Shown piece after piece: positions 55,291 to 64,000 of a DNA stretch of 64,000 bases (position 1 is its first letter; the number at the start of each line of letters is the position of its first letter). Source of the DNA: Triatoma infestans (lineage: Eukaryota > Arthropoda > Insecta > Hemiptera > Reduviidae); NCBI GenBank assembly GCA_011037195.1, contig JAAEAF010002573.1, positions 1 through 64,000 of the forward strand. The letters are read 5' to 3'. The notes below the pieces were generated by a model. The model ran no database searches. It was given only the letters and a program-made list of their open reading frames with translations, and was not told where the DNA came from. A program made the position numbers and the translations under genes.

Positions 55291-56525
55291 CAGACCAATC
55301 CATATATTCAAAAGATGAGTGAACTAGAGTATGCCTGGGGATTTCGCTAAATCCAAATAGTTGCACAAATATCTACCTCTGAAAGCTATAGTGTAAGAAT
55401 GTTGGATGTCTCAGCTAAGTATTGTTCTTATTTTGAGACTAGAATACCGGCAGGGATGCAAGACCCCTGAAGAAATGGCTAATTCAATTCCCATTCTGGA
55501 AGTAGTCACTTTAAAGCAAAGTTAGACTTTCAATTTAGTTTCAACAATAGAATAACATAACTAAGAGATAAAAGTTCTGTTCCAACAAGCAGGTGCCAGT
55601 TAGTTACCAACTGATTTGGGATTATTAACCAGTGCAATTATGCGTGGCCAGAAATTGGTTTTGTTTAATTTGAATATAGTTTTTGTTGTAAAGCTCATTT
55701 TATAACTTTCAATTGGAAATTTGATTCGAAAATTTTAGAAAACACATTTTATCACGGTGTATTCTCCGGACCATCATAAACCAATCTAAGTCTTTGCTAC
55801 AACAAACCTATAAATAAAAATGTTATTCATAAAAACGCATGTAAAATAAAATAAATAAAATGGTGAAGATTTCAAAATGTATATATATCTAAGCCATTAA
55901 AAAAAAAGTTACTATTTTCAAGAGTTTATTTCACTTTCAAATTAACAAGTATCATTAAGATGTTAGGTTTAATTTTAAATTATTTTGGACTCATTAAAAG
56001 TTTAATTTTAAATGTAATTTTCAAACAGAAAAGTTTTTGATAATAAACAAAATAAATGTAAACAAGATTCACCAATGGGAATGCTAAAATAAATTAAGTT
56101 ATGACTGCACAATTACACAAACGAAATAAGAAAGAGAAGTGTTTAGATAAGAAATTGGATATATGTAAAAAAAAAAAAAATCTTCTGGGGCAAGCTGTAC
56201 ATTAATCATAAAAACGTAAAATTATTCACCGCTAGCAAATGATTTGTCTACAAACGATACGAGCATCGTGGTAGCAACTGACCTCTAATGTGAGCAAAAA
56301 TTGTTAAAGTGACTGGCATACCAGTTGCTGACCGACTCGGTTAAAAACAGTAACTTAGCTGATATGTTCACACAATTACAGCAGCTGTACAACAGTAACT
56401 CGGAACTCGCACGCTAGCCCGCACTATGTAAACAAGGCTTAAGAATGAAATAAATGTATTGCTAAAATTACTTGCTTGAAGAAACTTATTTGGCCGCAAA
56501 GCTTTATATAAAGTCTTTTTTTATT
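55291..56525. other. No gene recognised
   Basis: AT-rich with short hairpins and poly(A) runs; no coding signal. Confidence 0.4.
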
Positions 56526-56529
56526 TTAT

Positions 56530-56815
56530 TTCAGTTTCTGCGATATTCTCCATAAAGACAATAACGATATTCATTAAAGTTGATATACTAACTACAGGGA
56601 AAATAAGTCCTTTCACTTTTGTTTGAAATTTTTAATTTAAGAAAATTGATTTTCTTAAAGTTCTGGGGTCTTTTTTTTATGAAAAATTAGATTCCTCCAT
56701 TGATAAAAAATTGATGACAAATATTTGTTAAAAAATTATAAATTTGAAGTAAATTTGTCAATGATATAACTTATGTAAATTGCAGTAAGAGGATGTCATG
56801 TGAGTGTTTCACATT
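56530..56815 (-). repeat. Hairpin-ended repeat, partial reverse copy
   Basis: GCGATATTCTCCATAAAGACA near the left and CATGTGAGTGTTTCACATTA at the right match the family end seen at 290-450 and 10.8 kb. Confidence 0.5.
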
Positions 56816-56829
56816 AGCACATATGGCAG

Positions 56830-57553
56830 TGTTTTGGTTAAAACGTTTCCAAATTTGTCCACCAGCAAAGAGGCAAAAAAAAAATCATGTCCTTCGATTT
56901 TTAATGATGTGGAATTGTTCAAATGTATAAAACAGGATCCATATGCGAATACTCGAGGATTATCTACAATAGTAGGGTCTTCAAACACCACGGTGACCCT
57001 CAATCTCAGAAAGTTGGATGTTCAAGACCACGGTCAAATCCTAACGAATTCTCTGAGCGGCAAGCCAAAAAAAGTATATCGATGCTTGTAAAAATTTGTT
57101 CAAAAATGGAAAAAAAAAAAAACATTTTGGAAAAGAATAATTACAAGTAAGGAAAAGTGGATATTTGTGATTGAAAGTGGTTATCCGTGATCGGTTCTCC
57201 GCAAAAAATGTTTTGTACTTTGAGCTTGTTCCAGACAACAGATCTGTTGAGTACGAATTTTATAGAATAGCTGGATAGAGTTAATGTAGTCTTAAAAACA
57301 AGGTATCTCACTTTAATTATTCGAAATAAAGCTATTCTGCAATATGATAACGCGTTGGAGGGTGTAAGCGTTTGCCTATAGCTCGGATGTTGCACCTGAT
57401 TACAGGCTTTTCCGGTCTACAGTTCATTTCCTCAAAGAATGGCACTACTTTGAATACTATGAAGCAGTGCAATGAAGATGCGAGTTTTTCATCTCAAAAT
57501 CAAAGGATTGGTACCATCACCAAATTAAAATACTTGCAGGAAGGTGTGTCGTA
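56830..57553 (+). pseudogene. Mariner transposase pseudogene
   Basis: Frame 56804-57091 gives LFKCIKQDPYANTRGLSTIV, GSSNTTVTLNLRKLD and QILTNSLSGKP, the mariner helix-turn-helix and WVPHxLSE-like segment. Later frames give EKWIFVIESGYP-like residues (first Asp region, ~57157), YFELVPDNRSVEYEFY (~57218), ILQYDNA-like residues (second Asp, ~57338), SDYRLFRSTVHFLKE (~57397) and DWYHHQIKILAGRC near the end. Multiple stops and frameshifts. No terminal repeats were identified. Confidence 0.75.
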
Positions 57554-57754
57554 GAAAATTAAGGTTTATATTTTGAAGAATTAGATTGAAGTAAGCGTTT
57601 TTATATTTACTTTTAAATATAACAGCTTTTATGCACAAAAACTTCCATAACAACCTGTTATAGCGATATCTAACGGCTCAGCTCAGAGCTGTCCGCCAAG
57701 CCCCACAGCCTGAGGAAATAAATACAAGGGCGGGAAAATGTGGCAAAAAGATAA

Positions 57755-58050
57755 AAACAGGTTTATGTAAATACAGTATGTACACCATGTTTAAGGAAAA
57801 TATTTACCGCCAGTTTCGAGAAAACAGCAAAACCGATTGCGAGAAGATCGTACTCCATTTGATGGATTTTGAGCGAAATTTTCTTGCCGAATCCGATGAT
57901 GGGACCTAAGAGAATATCAAATTTGAACTTCCTGCCATTTTTCTTTTTGAGACTTTTGGTTCCACGTTCACACAAACACAAACAAAGGCATAAAGAGGCT
58001 GTGAAGATGAACTTGTAGAATGAATACCATGTTTTGAGACATACTTAAAT
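57755..58050 (+). repeat. Hairpin-ended repeat, middle fragment
   Basis: CAGTATGTACACCATGTTTA, CGCCAGTTTCGAGAAAACAG and TCCACGTTCACACAAACACA match the inner part of the family without the terminal hairpin. Confidence 0.5.
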
Positions 58051-58590
58051 AATATACCTATATGCATTGAATTTTATTTATTACCGATAAGGAGTTACTT
58101 ATAGATTTTGTAATAACACTACGTCAAGAAGGATGTCACTTTTTGTAATCCATTTTACTTGCCTCTCCTTCTAAATTAGTGCTGTCGCAGTTTTGTTAAA
58201 AGGGATCTATCTATACATGAAGAAGGTTAGGAACCGTTACCATTGAGAGTGGATCTCTCCTGAAGGGGAGAAAAATAAGGAGTCCTTTTGATTATCTTAT
58301 GAGATGTAAACTTTTCATTTTAGCTGATTTGGTTTATAAAATTATTAATATATCATTTATCTTAAGAATTTTACAACTGTTGTAATGTGAAATATATCTA
58401 TTTACTTCAGTTATTCAATTTATGATCCAAATATTATAAAGGGATTTTCATATTTTGGGGTCAATAAGTAAAAGCAACACGGTTATGAATGTTGTATGCA
58501 TGATGAATGAATTTACGCATGATTTGCCTTATGTTGTGATTACCAAAAAATAGAAAGTGTATATATAAAGTAAAATAATAATAAACTTAC

Positions 58591-58598
58591 CTCTTTTG
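58591..58598 (-). CDS. Inferred 8-nt microexon of the FN3 gene
   Basis: On the - strand: a strong polypyrimidine tract TTTTTCTTTTTCTTTTTTTC, AG, then CAAAAGAG, then GTAAGTTTAT, a near-ideal donor. The FN3 exon upstream ends in phase 1 with G and the exon downstream starts in phase 0, so exactly 2 mod 3 bases are needed; eight bases give G-CA AAA GAG = Ala-Lys-Glu. AK(x)P is a usual sequence after FN3 domains in twitchin-like proteins. No transcript evidence is available here. Confidence 0.55.
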
Positions 58599-58609
58599 CT
58601 GAAAAAAAG

Positions 58610-60285
58610 AAAAAGAAAAAATATTAAAATGAGTATAATGATTTCATAAAAATTTTATAATCATAAAAATTCAAGTAAAGATTATAATTAAATTTTTGTA
58701 CTAGTTAACTATATTTAATGTATTATGTTTATATTTACAGTTATATCAGACCGGTTTTGTTATGAATTCTACAAATAAGCTCCACAGGATTTCTATTAAG
58801 CTATTGAGGTTATTTAATAGACTATTCGTGACAGACAAAATTACATTCTTTCATTTTTCTATTCTCATTTAGGGAATATATTGTTTTTTATCTCTATAAA
58901 AGTGGGAATAAAGATGCGGTTACGAGTTATTGGGATCTCTTTTACAAGTGCAATTAATATTTTAAACGTGTTCCAAGCTGGCTTTAAGATCTAATTTTTC
59001 TACTGTTGATAACATTTTTACTCTTAACTCATACTTAAAATGAGAAACATTAAAAAGCAGAAAGTGTTACGGTTTTCTAAAAAAGAAACCGTAACCTTTT
59101 TGGTTTTACAATTATTGCTGGCGCCCCTTATTACTTTAAATTTTGCGCTTCCCACTACCTCCCAGTGGGAGTGTTTATACATTTTGGCTGTGGCCAATGT
59201 CGTTAGAAGAGTTCTCTCACCCACTAACACATAGACTGCAACTTTTGCCCTTGTATTGACGAACAGTTGCCATCTTTTTCATTCGACCGATGCTATCTCG
59301 TTTGTCCAAGGTTATCTGTGGCTTCAGAGATGGAACATTATTTTTTTAAACTTGCAAACAATGCTATAACAAATTTAAAATATTGTATAAGTTTGTTGCA
59401 GCATAATTTCACCTTGCTGATGAATCACATAGGCTAAACGTTGGATCCAGCAGTTCCTGAATTTAAATTAACTGAAGCACTATTGAGGGTCAAACAGCCA
59501 TTTAATCTTGGTATTTATTGTTAGACCAGGTATCCATTCACTTATAATAAACCTTTATTCTAGTACTTGTTTCTTGTGCCACCTTTCTGTATCTACCTTA
59601 TTACAGTTAATTTCTCCTCATATTTATTTTTTCGTGCCTTACATATAAAAAGGGAGCACCCTTTCACTAAGGTTGCGCGTAATGACACTGAGGAGACCGG
59701 CCTCTGTTCCGGCTATATCTCTGCAAGTTTCCTTATTGTACAGCACTGATAACGTTGATGGCACTTTTTTACAACTGGCAACGTCATAGGCAATTTTTTT
59801 TACTTTTTACACTTACTTCCTTATTATACTTTCTCTTCCGAGCCCTTATACCGTAGAAACAGTTACTGTTCTATTTTACATGTATAGTGGTAATAGTGGA
59901 ATTATTACTACAAGAATTCTAACTAGTCCAATACACTCTAATACCTTATCCTAACTTGGCAGTGGATTATTTTAGTTTCTTGTTATTAATAATTTCCTGG
60001 CCTTTGCAGCTATGTGATCCACCGCCCCACAATAAGAATAATAATAATATTTTGTACTATAATTTAATTTTATCTTTTAGTGTTCATAAAATCAATGCCA
60101 GTATTATGTTATCCGACTCCAGCTTGTTCCTTTCTCAGTCTTCCTGTGGTATTATGGATGATTTTAGCAAGTTCTGCTATTTGAGATCGTATGCAGTATT
60201 TTTCCATTATTATTTATTTATTATTTGTCGTGTGGAAGGCCCACATAGCTACCCCAAGAAAAACAACAACAAACCGGGTCTAGAA
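58610..60285. other. Intron sequence of the - strand gene; no feature recognised
   Basis: No coding motif. A possible hammerhead relic (CTGATGA at 59417, TAAACGTTGG at 59434) is present, but it lacks a stem. Confidence 0.35.
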
Positions 60286-60289
60286 CAAA

Positions 60290-60545
60290 TATCCAGATCC
60301 GGGCTTAATCCATTTAAAATTCACCGCAGTCCGAATAAATCCGATAATAACCTTGAGGGGAATAGCCTAATGTCTTCCACAGACATCCTGTTCCGACCAA
60401 AGGTCCTGTACCCGATTTCCTCACAACCAAGCAATCAGTCTTAAGATGGATGGGTGTTTCCTCCTCTGCGGTATTTTTTCCATACTCGTTATGGCAATTC
60501 CTGACTTCATGAAAAGAACTTATAAAGTTCATACATTCCATATTT
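60290..60545 (-). pseudogene. Possible non-LTR ORF2 C-terminal fragment
   Basis: The - strand frame reads CHNEYGKNTAEEETPIHLKT followed by DC. The C...EETPIHL..DC pattern is what remains of the C-terminal zinc knuckle of Jockey/I-type ORF2 proteins (compare 7440 and 20340). Nothing else of the element is visible. Confidence 0.35.
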
Positions 60546-61388
60546 CAGCAATTAACTTTTTGCTTCTTAATATATCAGCGTAAAAGTTTCAAATTAAAAT
60601 AGCTTTAATGTTCAAGAGCGGCTATTTATTAAGTCCATCTGTGGCAGGCACTAAACCAAGTAAATTGTGCATCAATTTTCGCATACATTCATTAAGTGCA
60701 ACATCTATTATTCCCTTGACTTTAGTGTTTTATAGTTTAATAATCTTAATTCTTATTAAATGGAATCATAAAAATCTTTGAAAATACAAATGATATTGTA
60801 GTTAATCTAGGGTATAGGATCTTAAACCTTTTAAATTATTACTCAAAGCTGCATGATACGCATGAGAGCCACGATGAACTATCCATTCATTGAATAGATA
60901 GTTCAGAGATAGTTCTTAGTCATTTGAAATTTTTGCTGTGAAATGGGAAAGTTAGAAAAAATGTATGTAGTAAGGGCCATAAAATTATATGGCGCAATTA
61001 AAACATTAAACGTCTGAACAGCTTGACATTATTTCGTCTGATTATTATTACTTTTTTTCACACTTTTGTAAATTATATAATCGCGCGTTTTGTGGAACAA
61101 TAACAAAATATATATTACAATTAATATACTATCTATGAAAACGAAAAGAAGCATGAAAGAGTCTAAATTCAAAATAATTAATATAAATATTAATAAGATT
61201 AGAGAAAGGTAAATCAAAGAAAAGGTAAACTGAAGCGCATGCTCATGCTAGAAAAAAAAATAATTGTTTTAGATGTAAACCATGTAAATTAAGTTAGCCA
61301 TAAATTACTTTAAATTTCGTATAAACCATGTTTTATAATATTGTTAAAATTCGTGAGGTTTGGCCAGAACCATAGTAATAATGAATAC

Positions 61389-61664
61389 CTGGAATATTAA
61401 CATTGTCTGATTCAACAGGTGGCGATTTCCCAACTTTATTACCAGCTGCCACTCGGAATTTATAATCCCCTTCATGAAGACCATCAATAACCTTCGATGT
61501 TTCGCTTCCAGGAACTTCTGCAACATTTGTCCAGGGACCGTCTGGAAGCTCTTGCATATCAACATGATAGGCGTCTGGATTAGGCCCTTTTTTCGGTTTA
61601 TCCCAAGCTAAAGTTAATCCATTAGGATTGATGTCCTTCACTTCGAGGTGTTCCGGTTTATGTG
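61389..61664 (-). CDS. Fibronectin type III domain exon of a titin/twitchin-like protein
   Basis: - strand acceptor ATATTTTTAG|CACATAAACC at 61664, donor CCAG|GTATTC at 61389; 276 bp, phase 1 at both ends, the classic symmetric one-domain cassette. It encodes one FN3 domain: PEHLEVKDINPNGLTLAWDK (strands A-B with the conserved Trp), AYHVDMQELPDGPWTNVAEV, VIDGLHEGDYKFRVAAGNKV (the L..G..Y.FRV.A.N..G hallmark) and GKSPPVESDNVNIP. The sequence style is that of myosin-associated giant kinases (twitchin/projectin, titin) rather than cell-adhesion FN3. Upstream exons must lie beyond 64000. In muscle it would bind thick filaments; the exact gene is not determined. Confidence 0.85.
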
Positions 61665-61669
61665 CTAAA

Positions 61670-62790
61670 AATATAAATAAAAGAATGCATTTTATTCAAT
61701 AAGATTAAATGATAATTAATTAATTAATTAATTAAAAGAATTATAATGAATTTTTAGCTAGAAAAGCGTCTTATAAAATTAAATAGGCATGCCCTGGCTA
61801 GAAAAGGTAGGAAGATCTCTATTTAAAACGAGATAATTTTAAAGAGTCTATAAATATTAGGTTACACTCTAGAAAGATTATTGCCAGTCTACTAGTGTGA
61901 TTACTCTAGAGATAATTAGTCCTGCCAGCTGATACCATTCTTAATATTGTTGATTTGTTTGTAGTTGGTTGATTCCATGATTAATTAGAGTAGCTATATG
62001 GAATCAGATAGCGGAAGGTTTGCTCTTTTTCTATTTGAGTAGAAATAATTTTTTTAATAACACAAACAATTTTAATAACAATATTAGAATTATTGGGCCA
62101 AGATCCTGCCTGCTCCTTCACAGCTGGTAAGGGCACTTTTTTTTTTAATTTATCATTTAAATATAATAATCTCTTGATGGACCACGTTGCTATTATTCAA
62201 AGAAGATTTAGAAGCCTAGCGCTCACCAGTTGCAGGAGAAGGATATAGAAAGATAGATTTTTTATTATTTTTTATTTTGAAGCAATAACCCTTTGAAATA
62301 TGCTAACAATGTGCACACGATTAAAATAAATTGAGAAAGTCTTCATTGGTTTGAGATTATATACATATATGACTCAGATGTATAATACCAATTTAATGCA
62401 AAAAATGAATAAATACATAACCGACTAACAGACACATATAATGTCTCTATTAGTATGTTTTTCAAATAGAAACATATATATACATTTTACATTAATTCAT
62501 ATATACATACCTATCTTTATCCATTAATTCATATAAACACACACCTATATTTATCTACACATTTTTACATATACTCGAATACTTACACATTTATAGTATT
62601 TACTATCCCTATACTCTATACTTACATATTTATACAAAAGTGTAATTAATTGTGTCCAGGGATCGCAATCCCTAATTATTTATATTTTGTAAAAAATTAT
62701 ATCACGACATGGGTTTTTATTTTTTTGTGTTTTAGAAATCATTTTATTTGATTTATAAATTTTTTTCTCAAAAATAAATTGAATTTCAGT
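61670..62790. other. Upstream intron sequence, no feature recognised
   Basis: AT-rich with simple repeats (AATT at ~61715, TACATA/ACACATTTATA runs at 62470-62640). No exon with FN3 or Ig features was found up to 64000. Confidence 0.4.
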
Positions 62791-62796
62791 TATTGA

Positions 62797-63048
62797 CAAA
62801 GAAATGAAATTATTGTCTGTCGAAGTGACATATCTTACAGCATTACACATGCTGAGTCAAATGAAATAAATCCAGTTGATCAGTTTTTGTATAATTTTTC
62901 ATTGAAACAACCAAAAAGAGTTGGAAAAATGGAAAATTTAGATGAACAATTGCATATTATCAAAAGTCCAACAATAAAACATATCGATAATCGGCCACGA
63001 TTTTTATATTTTGAGAGAAATAATAAAAAAAAGAAAATCACAGGATAA
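62797..63048 (+). other. Unrecognised 84-codon open stretch without a start codon
   Basis: One + frame is open from CAA 62797 to TAA 63046-63048 with protein-like composition (for example SITHAESNEINPVDQFLYNF and KSPTIKHIDNRPRFLYFERN). No stop-free extension or ATG lies upstream. It could be an element fragment or chance; no family recognised. Confidence 0.2.
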
Positions 63049-63339
63049 ATCTTATTTCTGAATAAAACACAATTCTCACAAAGGGTAATAATTAATTTTC
63101 GTCGAAAAAATAAAAGTTTATAATTAATTTTTACTTTTACACAAAAATCATATAGAATTTAAAAAAATATCGATAAAAAAAAGTAACTCATACACTTTTT
63201 TATCAACTCATAAAATTCAAAAATTTTTCGCGAAATTTAACTTAAAAATAGTGAGTAGTTAAAGTGGGCTTATTACACGAATTAATTTTTAGTTTTCAAA
63301 ATAACTCTTACATTCAATCCCTGAATGTGTCACATAATG

Positions 63340-63520
63340 ACAACATCAATTCTGTCCTTGATCAGTTCTATCAGATGCTTCTGGTTTATGCCCTTATTTA
63401 ACTTATACATAATATTGTTTATTACGCAGATAATGACCACATATCCTTTCCTGATTATTTTCGAGAACCTTTTCTGCTATCTGAGGTCGTAGGGATTAAA
63501 GTGAATTATTCTTACTAAAA
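63340..63520 (+). pseudogene. Possible Jockey-type linker fragment
   Basis: One frame reads NINSVLDQFYQMLLVYALI and, after a stop, FPDYFREPFLLSEV. This resembles the stretch between endonuclease and RT in Jockey-type ORF2 (…FY..L...IP...FP.WFS.EL). Weak. Confidence 0.2.
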
Positions 63521-63727
63521 CTTTAGGAGTTAAAACACTAATAACTGCGACCACACTTCTTCTCAACCTTGACTTTGTGAGAAGGGGGGGTAGCGTTTAT
63601 TGCATATTCTTTTTAATTAATTTGATATTAATTAAGAGAAGGAAAATTTAAGGAAAGACATAATATAATTATGGTATTCTCAAAGTATTAGTAAAAAAAT
63701 CTTGCTTGTGAGGTATATTGAAAGTGT

Positions 63728-63747
63728 ACACACACACACACACACAG
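63728..63747 (+). repeat. CA microsatellite
   Basis: About ten ACAC units. Confidence 0.9.
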
Positions 63748-64000
63748 AAATATTCTTTATTTCTTTTGATTGATAAACTCGGGACATACTTAATAGTCAA
63801 AAGAAGATGCATTCCCCGTAATTAATGCATTTCTTATTTTCAGCTTCGCTAGAGTTTTTAATATGATCTGACTTTCCACACATAGCAAACCTGATATTGC
63901 CCTTGCTACTAAAATGCCCGTATCTCAGATATTTATAGCACCGTATCTCCTTCTATAAATAAGGCTTCACTGGATATTTTATAAAGACCACCGCAATATA

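Noticed and set aside
59040..59234. 64-aa hydrophobic + strand ORF
   Set aside because: Has an antisense ORF of equal length, no upstream signal and no family; in a host-gene intron.
59417..59445. Hammerhead motif CTGATGA...TAAACGTTGG
   Set aside because: No stem II between the core words and the GAAA is changed; probably chance or a relic.
44385..61389. Direct splice from the FN3 exon to the 44385 exon
   Set aside because: Phase 1 donor to phase 0 acceptor gives an early stop; the microexon fixes the frame.
1..64000. CRISPR arrays, bacterial operons, rRNA
   Set aside because: Repeats are either tandem doublets or dispersed elements; no regularly spaced direct repeats, no Shine-Dalgarno-linked ORF clusters and no rRNA sequence were seen.

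Overview
This window is nuclear DNA of an arthropod, almost certainly an insect. It is AT-rich, has spliceosomal genes with long introns, and is crowded with decayed transposable elements typical of insects (Jockey/CR1/LOA-type non-LTR elements, Tc1/mariner, hAT, Merlin, Helitron, Penelope, copia, gypsy, tRNA-derived SINEs). A short CCTAA run at 27.8 kb fits the insect telomere repeat. I cannot name the species; a hemipteran is a guess only. I see no prokaryotic or organellar genes and no CRISPR array.

Two host genes are supported. (1) On the + strand, 17046-33331, a seven-exon gene for a PP2A/PP4/PP6-type serine/threonine phosphatase catalytic subunit. It reconstructs to 314 residues with all metal-ligand motifs and a C-terminal DYFL, and by eye is nearest to PP4, but it carries unusual substitutions. 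Its introns hold most of the repeats between 17 and 33 kb. (2) On the - strand, the 3' part of a gene that enters from beyond 64000: a fibronectin-III exon (61389-61664), an inferred 8-nt microexon (58591-58598) and a terminal exon (44137-44385) encoding a basic RPGSRGK-repeat tail. The reading frame closes only if the microexon is used.

Layout: 0.7-5.5 kb non-LTR element with frameshifted ORF1 and ORF2; 7-9.1 kb Tc1 element with a nested retroelement scrap; 10.2-10.8 kb hairpin-ended repeat; 12.7-13.9 kb KRBA2-like integrase and Pif1-like helicase fragments; 14.4-16.5 kb Jockey-like element (-); 17-33.3 kb phosphatase gene, whose introns contain a LOA/I-like element (-), a hAT MITE with 8-bp target duplication, a short Helitron carrying a piece of the LOA-like element, a GC-rich TTA-flanked MITE and a 1.5-kb foldback; 33.5-34.8 kb Penelope remnant and a tandem duplication; 35-38.3 kb hAT transposase broken by a large inverted duplication containing two SINEs; 38.9-40.3 kb complete mariner-type element with terminal repeats; 41.3-42.6 kb gypsy integrase remnant; 45.4-46.3 kb intact Merlin transposase ORF; 46.9-50.4 kb copia element lacking its 5' LTR; 51-58 kb SINEs, hairpins, repeats and a mariner pseudogene; 58.6-64 kb host FN3 gene and unannotated sequence.

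Apart from the two host genes and the Merlin ORF, almost every coding signal is a broken transposable element. Themes worth following are recurrent hammerhead-ribozyme-like motifs in several repeats, the repeat family ending in a hairpin, phosphatase exon 1 lying between inverted repeats, and the microexon. All similarity calls were made by eye without database searches.
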